DNA of 7,550 nt from Streptomyces speibonae (lineage in GTDB: Bacteria > Actinomycetota > Actinomycetes > Streptomycetales > Streptomycetaceae). The position numbers and the translations under genes were made by a program. The stretch spans positions 4,019-11,568 of the forward strand of contig KL568589.1 of assembly GCA_000715605.1 (NCBI GenBank), written 5' to 3'. A model generated the notes under the pieces. The model was not told where the DNA came from. It saw only the letters and a list, made by a program, of their open reading frames with translations, and did no database searches. Shown here in pieces: positions 1-7,218 of this stretch; position 1 is the first letter of the stretch; each line of letters starts with the position of its first letter.

Positions 1-1091
1 GCGAAGGCGCCCAGGTTCACGGCGCCGTACATGAGGGCGTAGGCGAGCGTGGAGCCGATCGCCTTCTCGGCGTCGTCGGAGTACGCGGCGGCGGCGATCG
101 GCACCAGGAGGTAACCGGCCTGGCCGACGGAGGACCAGGCGAGCAGGCGTACCGCGCTGTACGCGCGCGTGGACCGCTGCCGCAGGGCGCCGACGTTGCC
201 GGCGGTCATGGTGAGGGCGGCCAGCACGGCGAGGGCGGGGCCCCACACGTCGGCGTAGGAGGGCAGGGCGACGACGGTGACGAGGATCAGGCCGGAGAAG
301 CCGACGGCCTTGCCGATGACGGACAGATAGGCGGCGATCGGCAGGGGGGCGCCCACGTAGGTGTCGGGGACCCAGAAGTGGAAGGGGACGGCGGCCGTCT
401 TGAAGGCGAAGCCGACGAGGGTGAGGACGACACCGGTCTGCGCGAGCGTGTGGAACTGCCCGTCGACGGTCTGGATCCGCTCGGCGACGAGGGTGAGGTG
501 GAGGGTTCCGGTGGCGGCGTAGACGAAGCTGATGCCGAGCAGGCTGACCGCGGTGGCCGTGACCGAGGACAGGAAGAACTTCAGGGCCGCCTCGGACGAC
601 TTGCGGTCGCCGTGCCGCAGCCCGACGAGGGCGAAGGCGGGCAGGGAGGCGACCTCGAGGGCGACGACGAGGGTCGCGAGGTCGCGGGAGGCGGGCAGCA
701 GGGCGGCCCCGGCCGCGGAGGAGAGGAAGAGGAACCAGTACTCGCCCTCGGGGAGCCGCTTGTCCTCGTCCTTCAGGGCGGTCACCGACAGCAGGGCGGC
801 GAGGAGGGCGCCGCCGAGCACCAGGAGCTGGATGACGAGGGTGAAGCGGTCCGCGGTGTAGCTGCACACGCCGTCGTCGCCGACCAGGCAGAAGGTGCTG
901 CGGTCGGCGTCGAGCAGGGGCAGCAGCGCCAGCGTGGCGGCGGCGAGTCCGGTCACCGAGACCAGGCCGAGCAGGGGTTTGCGCTTCTCGCTCACGAACA
1001 GGTCGGCGACGAGGACGACGAGTCCGACGACCGCCGTGATGGTCGGCGGGGCGATGACCGGCCAGTCGACGGACTGGACGAGTGAGCTCAT
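1..1091 (-). CDS. nuoN: NADH-quinone oxidoreductase subunit N (NuoN), C-terminus cut by left window edge
   Basis: Antiporter-like membrane subunit of complex I; the three such subunits (L, M, N) each move protons across the cytoplasmic membrane as electrons reach quinone. The window holds 363 codons from the ATG at 1091; the family is usually around 480-550 residues, so the last transmembrane helices lie off the left edge. Visible hallmarks are the TM5 glutamate in VALEVASLP (E146), the broken-helix TM7 lysine in FAFKTAAVPFHFW (K231), and the TM8 lysine in SVIGKAVGF (K261). These match the E133/K217/K247 pattern of the E. coli protein. The usual GAPTPVTAF motif reads GAPLPIAAY here, a divergent version. 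Residues 61-80 form a hydrophilic loop containing two cysteines (C68, C76). The ATG overlaps the nuoM stop (ATGA) and follows a strong AGGAGG site, which fixes the start. The antiporter family is certain; the N assignment rests on gene order and on the VPFHFW and GLRHGD-type sequence. Confidence 0.95.
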   Translation of the reverse strand, partial: MSSLVQSVDWPVIAPPTITAVVGLVVLVADLFVSEKRKPLLGLVSVTGLAAATLALLPLLDADRSTFCLVGDDGVCSYTADRFTLVIQLLVLGGALLAALLSVTALKDEDKRLPEGEYWFLFLSSAAGAALLPASRDLATLVVALEVASLPAFALVGLRHGDRKSSEAALKFFLSSVTATAVSLLGISFVYAATGTLHLTLVAERIQTVDGQFHTLAQTGVVLTLVGFAFKTAAVPFHFWVPDTYVGAPLPIAAYLSVIGKAVGFSGLILVTVVALPSYADVWGPALAVLAALTMTAGNVGALRQRSTRAYSAVRLLAWSSVGQAGYLLVPIAAAAYSDDAEKAIGSTLAYALMYGAVNLGAF

Positions 1092-2662
1092 CGGGTGCCT
1101 CCTGCGAGGAGCTGCTGCACGGCCGGGTCGGTCAGTCCGAGGAGGGCCCTGGGCCACAGTCCGGCGGCGACGGTGAGGACGACCAGCGGGGTCCAGGCCG
1201 CGAATTCGTAGGAGCGCACGTCGGTGTACTTCGGGACGTCCCCGGGGACGGCGCCCATGCAGACCCGGCGGACCACGACCAGCAGGTAGGCGGCGGTCAG
1301 CAGGGTGCCGAACACGCCGATCGCCATGAAGGTGAGGAAGGCGGGGCGGCTGAGCCCTCCGGCGGGGTCGAAGGCGCCGAAGAGGGCGAGCATCTCGCCC
1401 CAGAACCCGGCGAGGCCCGGCAGGCCCAGGGAGGCGACGGCGGCGAAGGCGAGCAGGCCGCCGAGGCGCGGGGCCCTGCCGTAGAGGGCGGCGCCGGTCT
1501 CCTTCGCGAGGGCGTCGAGGTCGGTGCTGCCGGTGCGCTCCTTCAGCCCGCCGACCAGGAAGAACAGCAGGCCGGTGATGAGGCCGTGGGCGACGTTGGC
1601 GAACAGGGCGCCGTTGACTCCGGTCGGGGTCATCGTCGCGATACCGAGGAGGACGAAGCCCATGTGGCCGACGGAGGAGTAGGCGATGAGGCGTTTGAGG
1701 TCGCCCTTCGCCCCGCGCCTCGCCAGGGCCAGGCAGGCGAGGGATCCGTAGATGATGCCGACGACGGCGAACGCGGCGAGGTACGGCGCGAAGGTGCGGA
1801 AGCCGTCGGGCGCGGCGGGCAGCAGGATGCGGACGAAACCGTAGGTGCCCATCTTCAGCAGGACGCCGGCGAGCAGGACCGAGCCGACCGTCGGCGCGGC
1901 GGTGTGGGCGTCGGGCAGCCAGCTGTGCAGGGGCCACATCGGGGTCTTGACCGCGAGCCCGATCCCGATCGCGAGAACGGCGGTGACCTGCACGGATGCG
2001 GTGAGGGACCGGCTGTTGTCAGTGGCGAGTGCCACCATGTCGAATGTGCCCGCGGTGCTGCCGAGCAGGAGCAGGCCGAGCAGCATGACCACGGAGCCGA
2101 GCAGCGTGTAGAGGATGAACTTCCAGGCGGCCTCGGCCCGGCCCTCGCCGCCCCAGCGGGCGATGAGGAAGTACATCGGGATGAGGACCATTTCGAAGGC
2201 GAGGAAGAACAGGATCAGGTCGAGGACGGCGAAGGTGGCGAGGGTGCCGGACTCGAGGACGAGCAGCAGGGCGACGAAGGCCTTGGGGGCCGGGCCCGTG
2301 GGCGGTTTGAAGTACGAGTAGAGGGCGCTGAGGAAGGTCAGCAGGGCGGTCAGGACCAGAAGGGGGAGGGAGATGCCGTCGGTGCCGAGGTGGATGCGCA
2401 CGTCGAGTGCGGGGATCCAGCTGATGTCGGTCGTGGCCTGCATCTTCGACGGATGGTCGTGGTCGAAGCCGAGCGCGAGGGCGATCGCCGCGAGGAGGAC
2501 CGCGCCGGTGACGGTCACGCCGTGGCGGAGCGCGGCCTGCTCGGGTGACTTCCCCTTCAGTCCGGGCGGGGCCGGCAGGAGAGCGGCGGCCGCGCCGAGG
2601 AGCGGGCCGACGACGAGGAATGCCAGAAGGAACTGCATCACGGACTCGTTGATATCGATCAC
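1088..2662 (-). CDS. nuoM: NADH-quinone oxidoreductase subunit M (NuoM)
   Basis: Proton-pumping antiporter-like subunit in the middle of the complex I membrane arm. It is 524 residues, normal for the family, which has 14 transmembrane helices. Key buried residues are all present: TM5 Glu in LAFEMVLIPMY (E157), TM7 Lys in AVKTPMWPLHSWLPDAH (K239), TM8 Lys in LLKMGTYGF (K270), a His in SSVGHMGFV (H333) and the TM12 Glu in GFWGEM (E423). The signature WPLHSWLPDAHTAAPT at 243-258 is typical of NuoM. The start is taken as the GTG at 2662, six bases after the nuoL stop; a GGGAG stretch about 11 bases upstream is only a moderate ribosome site. An in-frame GTG-ATG pair at codons 8-9 is a possible alternative start but has no better site. 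The stop overlaps the nuoN start by four bases, so M and N are probably translationally coupled. Confidence 0.97.
   Translation of the reverse strand: MIDINESVMQFLLAFLVVGPLLGAAAALLPAPPGLKGKSPEQAALRHGVTVTGAVLLAAIALALGFDHDHPSKMQATTDISWIPALDVRIHLGTDGISLPLLVLTALLTFLSALYSYFKPPTGPAPKAFVALLLVLESGTLATFAVLDLILFFLAFEMVLIPMYFLIARWGGEGRAEAAWKFILYTLLGSVVMLLGLLLLGSTAGTFDMVALATDNSRSLTASVQVTAVLAIGIGLAVKTPMWPLHSWLPDAHTAAPTVGSVLLAGVLLKMGTYGFVRILLPAAPDGFRTFAPYLAAFAVVGIIYGSLACLALARRGAKGDLKRLIAYSSVGHMGFVLLGIATMTPTGVNGALFANVAHGLITGLLFFLVGGLKERTGSTDLDALAKETGAALYGRAPRLGGLLAFAAVASLGLPGLAGFWGEMLALFGAFDPAGGLSRPAFLTFMAIGVFGTLLTAAYLLVVVRRVCMGAVPGDVPKYTDVRSYEFAAWTPLVVLTVAAGLWPRALLGLTDPAVQQLLAGGTR
1098..1103 (-). promoter_or_regulatory. 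Ribosome binding site of nuoN
   Basis: The coding strand reads AGGAGG six bases before the ATG of nuoN. It lies inside the end of nuoM and is a full match to the 16S anti-Shine-Dalgarno core. It decides the nuoN start and suggests efficient re-initiation at the ATGA overlap. Confidence 0.85.
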
Positions 2663-2668
2663 GCCTGC

Positions 2669-4666
2669 TCACGCTCCCGTGGCGGCGAGTACGGCGGCGA
2701 CCGCGAGGACGACGGTGCCGGCGAGCAGCGCGCTCACATAGGTCTGCAGATTGCCGGTCTGGGCCCGGCGGACGGCGGCGCCGAGCCAGCGGGGCAGGGT
2801 GCCCGCGCCGCGTACGTAGGTGTCGACGACCTCACGGTCGAGGAACCGTACGAGGCTCGCGCCGGCCCGGACCGGGCGGACGAAGAGGGCCGAGTACACG
2901 GCGTCCAGGTGGAAGCCGGCGGCCGCGTGCCGGTGCAGTGGCCCGAGCAGCAGCCGTCCGGGGTCCGAGGGGTCGGGCGCGTACGCGATGTCCCCGTAGG
3001 CCGGTTCGTGGGCGGCGATGGCCTCGGCCTCGACCCGGGCGGCGTCGCCCTCGGGATGGGCGGCCACGGCGCCGAGGGGGACGCGGGCGGCCGCGTGGGC
3101 GGTGGTGTGCCGCCAGGTGGCATAGGTGACGATGCCGCCGACCAGGGCCACGCCCGTGCCGAGCACGGAGGTGGTGAGCGTCGGGGTCAGGTCCCGGCCG
3201 TCGAACCAGTCGGGCAGCACGCGGAAGGCGAGGCCGCCGAGCGCGAGGGACGGCACGGCGAGCACCCACAGCACCACGGTCATGGTCAGCGGCTGCCTGC
3301 CGTGGTCGGGGGCCTCGGTGCCGTGGCCGCGGAAGGCCAGCTGCCACAGCCGCATCGCGTACGCCGCGGTGAGCAGGGCGGTGACGAGACCGGCGAGGAG
3401 GACGATCCAGCCCGCCGCGGCGGGGGCGTGTCCGGTGTGGCCGGTGACGACGTGTTCGGCGGCCCCGAGGACGGCCTCCTTGGAGAAGAAGCCGCTGAAC
3501 GGCGAGATCGCGGCGAGCGCGAGGAGCGCCACGGTCATCGTCCAGTAGGCGTCGGGGACGCGGTCGCGCAAGTGGCCCATGCGGGACATGGCGGCCAGCG
3601 AGTTGGTGCCGGCGGCATGGATGATCACGCCGGCGGCGAGGAACAGCAGCGCCTTGAAGGCGCCGTGGGACAGGAGGTGGAAGACGGCGGCGCCGCGGTC
3701 GGCGACGGCGAGGGCGCCGGTCATGTAGCCGAGCTGGCCGATCGTCGAGTAGGCGAGGACCCGTTTGATGTCGTCCTGGGCGAGGGCGGCGAGCGCCGAA
3801 CCGGCCATGGTGACGGCGGCCATGACGGCGAGGACGGTCATCGCGGCCTGCGAGGCCTCGAAGAGCGGAAGGAGACGCGCGATGAAGTAGACACCGGCGG
3901 CGACCATGGTCGCGGCGTGGATCAGCGCGGAAACGGGGGTCGGGCCCGCCATCGCGTCCGGGAGCCAGGTGTGCAGCGGGAACTGCGCCGACTTGCCGGC
4001 CACGCCCGCCAGGAGCAGCAGGGCGACCAGCGTGGGGTGTTCGATGCCGCCGTTCGCGACGGCGCCGAGGATCCGGGTGATGCGGAAGGACCCGGCGTCG
4101 GTGGCCAGGGCGAACAGGCCGATGAGGAAGGGGAGGTCGCCCAGCTTGGTGACCAGGAAGGCCTTGAGGGAGGCGGCGCGGGCCTCGGGGGTCTCCCAGT
4201 AGTGGCCGACGAGGAAGTAGGAGCAGATGCCCATCACTTCCCAGCCGACCAGCAGCACCATCAGGTCGCCGGAGTAGACGACCAGGAGCATCGCGGAGGT
4301 GAACAGGGAGACCAGGGCGGCGTAGGAGGGGTAGCGCGGATCGTCGCGCAGATAGCCCGTCGAGTAGATCTGCACACAGCCGGCGACGACGGTGACCAGG
4401 ACGGCGGTCAGCGCGGCGAAGCCGTCGATGTGCAGGGCGAGTTCGACGGGGACCGAGCCGGTCGGGGTGAGCTCGGTGGCGGCGTCCACCGCACCGTCGC
4501 CTCCCTGGCGCGCGGCGACCAGGGCGGCCAGTGCGAGCGACACCAGGGTCGGCAGGACGGCGAGCGGGCGGACGAATCCGGGGGCGGTGCGTCCCAGGAG
4601 CAGTCCGGCGATCGCGCCGAGGAACGGAAGGAGGGGGACGAGGACGGCGAGGGTGGTCGTGGTCAC
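2669..4666 (-). CDS. nuoL: NADH-quinone oxidoreductase subunit L (NuoL)
   Basis: Distal proton-pumping subunit of complex I, with the long amphipathic lateral helix that runs along the membrane arm. It is 665 residues, within the family range. Visible hallmarks are [17 protein letters not shown] (E143), TKLGDLPF (D177), the TM7 lysine in [17 protein letters not shown] (K225), [14 protein letters not shown] (H250), [14 protein letters not shown] (H330, H334, K338) and [10 protein letters not shown] (K396). These correspond to the E144, K229, H254, K342 and K399 set in E. coli. The C-terminal part carries [13 protein letters not shown] (610-622) and [12 protein letters not shown] (633-644), the conserved lateral-helix and last-TM signature. 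Between about 520 and 585 lies a hydrophilic Ala/His/Glu/Pro-rich segment longer than in many relatives. The start is a GTG that overlaps the nuoK stop (GTGA). The preceding ribosome site is weak (GAGG), so expression probably depends on coupling to nuoK. Confidence 0.97.
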   Translation of the reverse strand: MTTTTLAVLVPLLPFLGAIAGLLLGRTAPGFVRPLAVLPTLVSLALAALVAARQGGDGAVDAATELTPTGSVPVELALHIDGFAALTAVLVTVVAGCVQIYSTGYLRDDPRYPSYAALVSLFTSAMLLVVYSGDLMVLLVGWEVMGICSYFLVGHYWETPEARAASLKAFLVTKLGDLPFLIGLFALATDAGSFRITRILGAVANGGIEHPTLVALLLLAGVAGKSAQFPLHTWLPDAMAGPTPVSALIHAATMVAAGVYFIARLLPLFEASQAAMTVLAVMAAVTMAGSALAALAQDDIKRVLAYSTIGQLGYMTGALAVADRGAAVFHLLSHGAFKALLFLAAGVIIHAAGTNSLAAMSRMGHLRDRVPDAYWTMTVALLALAAISPFSGFFSKEAVLGAAEHVVTGHTGHAPAAAGWIVLLAGLVTALLTAAYAMRLWQLAFRGHGTEAPDHGRQPLTMTVVLWVLAVPSLALGGLAFRVLPDWFDGRDLTPTLTTSVLGTGVALVGGIVTYATWRHTTAHAAARVPLGAVAAHPEGDAARVEAEAIAAHEPAYGDIAYAPDPSDPGRLLLGPLHRHAAAGFHLDAVYSALFVRPVRAGASLVRFLDREVVDTYVRGAGTLPRWLGAAVRRAQTGNLQTYVSALLAGTVVLAVAAVLAATGA

Positions 4667-5070
4667 GCGGTGGCCTCAGCCTTCTCGCCGGCAGCCCGGG
4701 GCGCGGGCGCTTCGCGTCCGGTGGCGTCGCTGTCGGGGTCGTCGGGGTCGTGGCCCTCGGCGGTGTCGCGGAGCCGGTCGATGTCCGAGGTGCCGCGGTT
4801 GCGGTACACGGCGAGGACGATGGCCAGGCCGATGCCGATCTCGGCGGCGGCGATGGCGATGGTGAACAGGGCCAGCGCCTGGCCGGAGTGGAGGGTGTCC
4901 TCGGCGGCCCGGCTGAGCCAGGCGTCGAAGGCGACCAGGTTGAGGTTGACGGCGTTGAGCATCAGCTCGACCGACATCAGGACCAGGATCGCGTTGCGGC
5001 GGGCGAGGACGCCGTACAGGCCGGTGCAGAAGAGGAGGGCGGACAGCACGGCGGGGTAGGCGAGGTGCAT
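4663..5070 (-). CDS. nuoK: NADH-quinone oxidoreductase subunit K (NuoK)
   Basis: Small three-helix membrane subunit related to MrpC, which helps carry the proton path between the quinone end and the antiporter-like subunits. The protein is 135 residues; the usual length is near 100. Helices fall at about 4-22, 27-48 and 65-90. The two essential buried glutamates are present: E35 in [19 protein letters not shown] and E77 in [20 protein letters not shown], matching E36 and E72 of E. coli. Residues from about 92 to 135 form an acidic, proline- and alanine-rich hydrophilic tail that standard NuoK lacks. The ATG shares one base with the nuoJ stop (TGATG) and follows a GGAAGGGG ribosome site with a seven-base spacer. 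The stop overlaps the nuoL GTG by four bases. Confidence 0.96.
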   Translation of the reverse strand: MHLAYPAVLSALLFCTGLYGVLARRNAILVLMSVELMLNAVNLNLVAFDAWLSRAAEDTLHSGQALALFTIAIAAAEIGIGLAIVLAVYRNRGTSDIDRLRDTAEGHDPDDPDSDATGREAPAPRAAGEKAEATA

Positions 5071-5702
5071 CAGCGGACCCCTTCCGAGTCGCGCCGGGTG
5101 GCACGCGCACCGGTCGCGGCGCCGTCCTTGGCCTTGCGGGAGAGGACGATCGCGCCGACGAGGGCGGCCAGCAGGAGCACGGAGAGGGCCTCGAAGGGGA
5201 GGACCCAGTGCTGGAAGAGGCTCGCGCCGGTCACCTCGGTGGAGCCCGATGGAGCGCCGTCCAGGTCTATCCAGGTGGTCCGGAAGGCATCCGCGACCAC
5301 CCACACCAGGGCGGCCGCGGCGACGACGGACACGGCGAGGGCGACCCAGCGGTTGCCGGAGTCCGCGTCCGGTGAGCGGCCGATGGGGGCGCGGGTGAGC
5401 ATCAGCCCGAACAGAAGGAGGACGACCACGGAGCCGACGTAGATGAGGACCTGCACCCAGGCGATGAACTCGGCGGTGAGCAGGAGGTATTCGACGGCGA
5501 GGCCGCCGAGGGCGACCACCAGCCAGAGAGCGGCGTGCACCAGTTGCCGGGTGGTGACGGTGATGATCGCGGCCCCGAGGGTGACCAGGCCGACGAGGAG
5601 GAAGGCGATCTCCACCCCGGTCGGGGAGAGGAAGCCGTGCGTCTCGGCGGCGGTGGTGGTCGTGGCGTGCGCGGCCGTTCCAGCGGCTGCGGCGAGGGTC
5701 AC
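5070..5702 (-). CDS. nuoJ: NADH-quinone oxidoreductase subunit J (NuoJ)
   Basis: Membrane subunit of complex I next to NuoH and NuoK. Its third helix takes part in the conformational switch that couples quinone chemistry to pumping. The protein is 210 residues with five predicted helices at about 32-51, 56-76, 82-103, 118-138 and 170-188. The diagnostic segment is [19 protein letters not shown] (77-95), equivalent to the AEF.A..QVLVYVGAV block that holds the flexible TM3 of known NuoJ proteins. The first 28 residues are Ala/Thr-rich and the last 25 are charged and hydrophilic. The start is the GTG at 5702, overlapping the nuoI stop as GTGA. It is chosen because an AGGAGGAGGAG ribosome site lies just upstream and because the open frame further upstream runs inside nuoI. 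Confidence 0.95.
   Translation of the reverse strand: MTLAAAAGTAAHATTTTAAETHGFLSPTGVEIAFLLVGLVTLGAAIITVTTRQLVHAALWLVVALGGLAVEYLLLTAEFIAWVQVLIYVGSVVVLLLFGLMLTRAPIGRSPDADSGNRWVALAVSVVAAAALVWVVADAFRTTWIDLDGAPSGSTEVTGASLFQHWVLPFEALSVLLLAALVGAIVLSRKAKDGAATGARATRRDSEGVR
5078..5085 (-). promoter_or_regulatory. Ribosome binding site of nuoK
   Basis: The coding strand reads GGAAGGGG seven bases before the nuoK ATG, inside the end of nuoJ. It supports the ATG at 5070, which shares a base with the nuoJ stop codon. Confidence 0.65.
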
Positions 5703-6247
5703 GACTCCTCCTCCTGTTCGGCCTGGGCGGCGGCGAGCTTGTCGGCGGTCTTGCGGGCGGCGGCGAGTTCCTTCGGCTCCTCGGCGCCGGGGTCGAGCGC
5801 GGGCGGGGCCGGCACGGTCCACATCCACTCGCGGAGCTTGTCGCGCTCGTGGGTGAGGTCGCGGATGTCGGTCTCGGCGTACTCGAACTCCGGGGACCAG
5901 AACAGGGCGTCGAAGGGACAGACCTCGATGCAGATACCGCAGTACATGCACAGGGCGAAGTCGATGGCGAAGCGGTCGAGGACGTTGCGGCTGCGCTCAC
6001 GGCCGCCCGGGGTCGGCGCGGGCACCGTCTCCTTGTGGGAGTCGATGTAGATGCACCAGTCCGGGCACTCGCGGGCGCACAGCATGCAGACCGTGCAGTT
6101 CTCCTCGAACAGGCCGATCACTCCGCGGGTGCGGGGCGGGAGGTCGGGCTGGGTGTCGGGGTACTGGCCGGTGACGGACTTCTTCGTCATCGTCCGCAGG
6201 GTGACGGCCAGACCCTTGGCCAGGCCGGAGCCGGGGAGGGGAGCCAT
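5699..6247 (-). CDS. nuoI: NADH-quinone oxidoreductase subunit I (NuoI), 2x[4Fe-4S] ferredoxin subunit
   Basis: Peripheral iron-sulfur subunit that carries electrons through clusters N6a and N6b to the terminal cluster in NuoB. The protein is 182 residues. Residues 9-40 match the amphipathic membrane-anchoring start of the family, ending in [15 protein letters not shown]. Two complete CxxCxxCxxxCP motifs are visible: C51, C54, C57, C61 and C100, C103, C106, C110. An additional cysteine, C65, sits in CPDWCIYI, a position often not cysteine in relatives. After about residue 150 the protein ends in a charged, alanine-rich tail, probably helical, finishing in several glutamates. The ATG at 6247 comes two bases after the nuoH stop with a GGTGGTGA-like ribosome site. 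The frame stays open upstream inside nuoH, but homology begins near this ATG. The stop overlaps nuoJ (GTGA). Confidence 0.96.
   Translation of the reverse strand: MAPLPGSGLAKGLAVTLRTMTKKSVTGQYPDTQPDLPPRTRGVIGLFEENCTVCMLCARECPDWCIYIDSHKETVPAPTPGGRERSRNVLDRFAIDFALCMYCGICIEVCPFDALFWSPEFEYAETDIRDLTHERDKLREWMWTVPAPPALDPGAEEPKELAAARKTADKLAAAQAEQEEES
5706..5715 (-). promoter_or_regulatory. Ribosome binding site of nuoJ
   Basis: The coding strand reads AGGAGGAGGA a few bases before the GTG start of nuoJ. The same bases encode the acidic C-terminal end of NuoI (glutamate codons GAG), so the site doubles as coding sequence. It decides the nuoJ start within a frame that stays open far upstream. Confidence 0.8.
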
Positions 6248-6249
6248 GG

Positions 6250-7218
6250 TTACCGGATCACCACCTTGACGATGCCGGTGAGGGCGATCTGAGCGAGGGA
6301 AAGGGGGACGAGGAGGGTCCAGGACAGCTTCTGGAGCTGGTCCTCGCGCAAGCGCGGGTAGGTGACGCGCAGCCAGATGACGACGAAGGCGAGGACGGCG
6401 GTCTTCAGCAGGGTCCAGATCCAGCCGAGCCCGTCGGCGCCCCAGGGGCCGTGCCAGCCGCCCAGGAACAGGACGGTGGTCAGGCCGCACAGGATGACGA
6501 TGCCGGCGTACTCGGCGAGGAGGAACAGGGCGAAGCGCAGGCCGGTGTACTCGGTGTACGCGCCGAAGATGATCTCCGAGTCGGCGACCGGCATGTCGAA
6601 GGGGGGCCGCTGGAGTTCGGCGAGGCCGGCGACGAAGAAGACGAGCGCGCCGGTGATCTGCCAGGGCACCCACCACCATTCGAAGGCATCGAGGATGCCG
6701 ACGAGGGAGACGGTGCCGGCCGCCATCGCCACGGAGGCGGCGGTGAGCAGCATCGGGAGTTCGTAGGCGAGGAGCTGGGCGGCGGTGCGCAGGCCGCCGA
6801 GGAGGGAGAACTTGTTGGCGGAGGCCCAGCCGGCCATGAGCGAGCCGAGGACGCCGACGCCCATGACGGCGAGAACGAAGAACACGCCCGCGTCCAGCAC
6901 CTGGCCGACCGCGCCCTCGCCCGGGCCGATCGGGATGGCGAGCAGGACGAGGAGGTAGGGCAGGAGGGCGACGGCGGGGGCGAGCTGGAAGATACGGCGG
7001 TCCGCGCCGGCCGGGACGACGTCCTCCTTCTGCGCGAACTTCACGCCGTCGGCGATGAGCTGGGCCCAGCCGTGGAAGCCGCCGGCGTACATCGGGCCGA
7101 GGCGGCCCTGCATGTGGGCCATCACCTTGTGCTCGGTCTGGCCGACGATCAGCGGGAAGGTGAGGAAGACGACGAACACGACCAGGAGTCGCAGGGCGAC
7201 GTCCAGCACGTCGTTCAC
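6250..7218 (-). CDS. nuoH: NADH-quinone oxidoreductase subunit H (NuoH), divergent paralogue type
   Basis: Membrane subunit that forms much of the quinone-entry channel where the peripheral arm meets the membrane arm. It is 322 residues with eight predicted helices (about 5-25, 78-98, 110-130, 148-170, 184-203, 230-255, 265-285, 298-320). Family identity comes from the block [15 protein letters not shown] (28-42), [28 protein letters not shown] (141-153), RPPFDMP (204-210) and [18 protein letters not shown]. It departs from the norm: the ERK block is EHK, the usual GPNR is GPMY (41-44), and the loop normally rich in Glu (PEAExE) reads PVADSE (210-215). A standard Streptomyces NuoH is longer, well over 400 residues by my recollection, so this looks like the second, shorter type. 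The start is the GTG at 7218, overlapping the upstream stop as GTGA, with a full AGGAGG six bases before it. The protein ends with TAA at 6252-6250. Confidence 0.96.
   Translation of the reverse strand: MNDVLDVALRLLVVFVVFLTFPLIVGQTEHKVMAHMQGRLGPMYAGGFHGWAQLIADGVKFAQKEDVVPAGADRRIFQLAPAVALLPYLLVLLAIPIGPGEGAVGQVLDAGVFFVLAVMGVGVLGSLMAGWASANKFSLLGGLRTAAQLLAYELPMLLTAASVAMAAGTVSLVGILDAFEWWWVPWQITGALVFFVAGLAELQRPPFDMPVADSEIIFGAYTEYTGLRFALFLLAEYAGIVILCGLTTVLFLGGWHGPWGADGLGWIWTLLKTAVLAFVVIWLRVTYPRLREDQLQKLSWTLLVPLSLAQIALTGIVKVVIR

Noticed and set aside
1082..2548. A 488-codon plus-strand frame antisense to nuoM
   Set aside because: Same low-complexity Gly/Glu/Gln/Asp composition with no recognisable fold; it is a shadow of nuoM.
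2909..5059. A 716-codon open frame on the plus strand, antisense to nuoL and nuoK
   Set aside because: Its product is Gly/Glu/Asp/Gln/Arg-rich and without any domain, which is what the complement of GC-rich membrane-protein codons gives. The minus strand encodes clear NuoL and NuoK with all key residues.
5070..5951. A longer NuoJ starting inside nuoI (293 codons)
   Set aside because: The extension is an Arg/Pro-rich shadow of nuoI. A strong AGGAGG repeat and the GTGA overlap support the start at 5702.
5699..6679. A longer NuoI starting inside nuoH (326 codons)
   Set aside because: The first 144 or so residues are Arg/Pro-rich out-of-frame nuoH sequence. NuoI homology starts at the ATG at 6247, which directly follows the nuoH stop.
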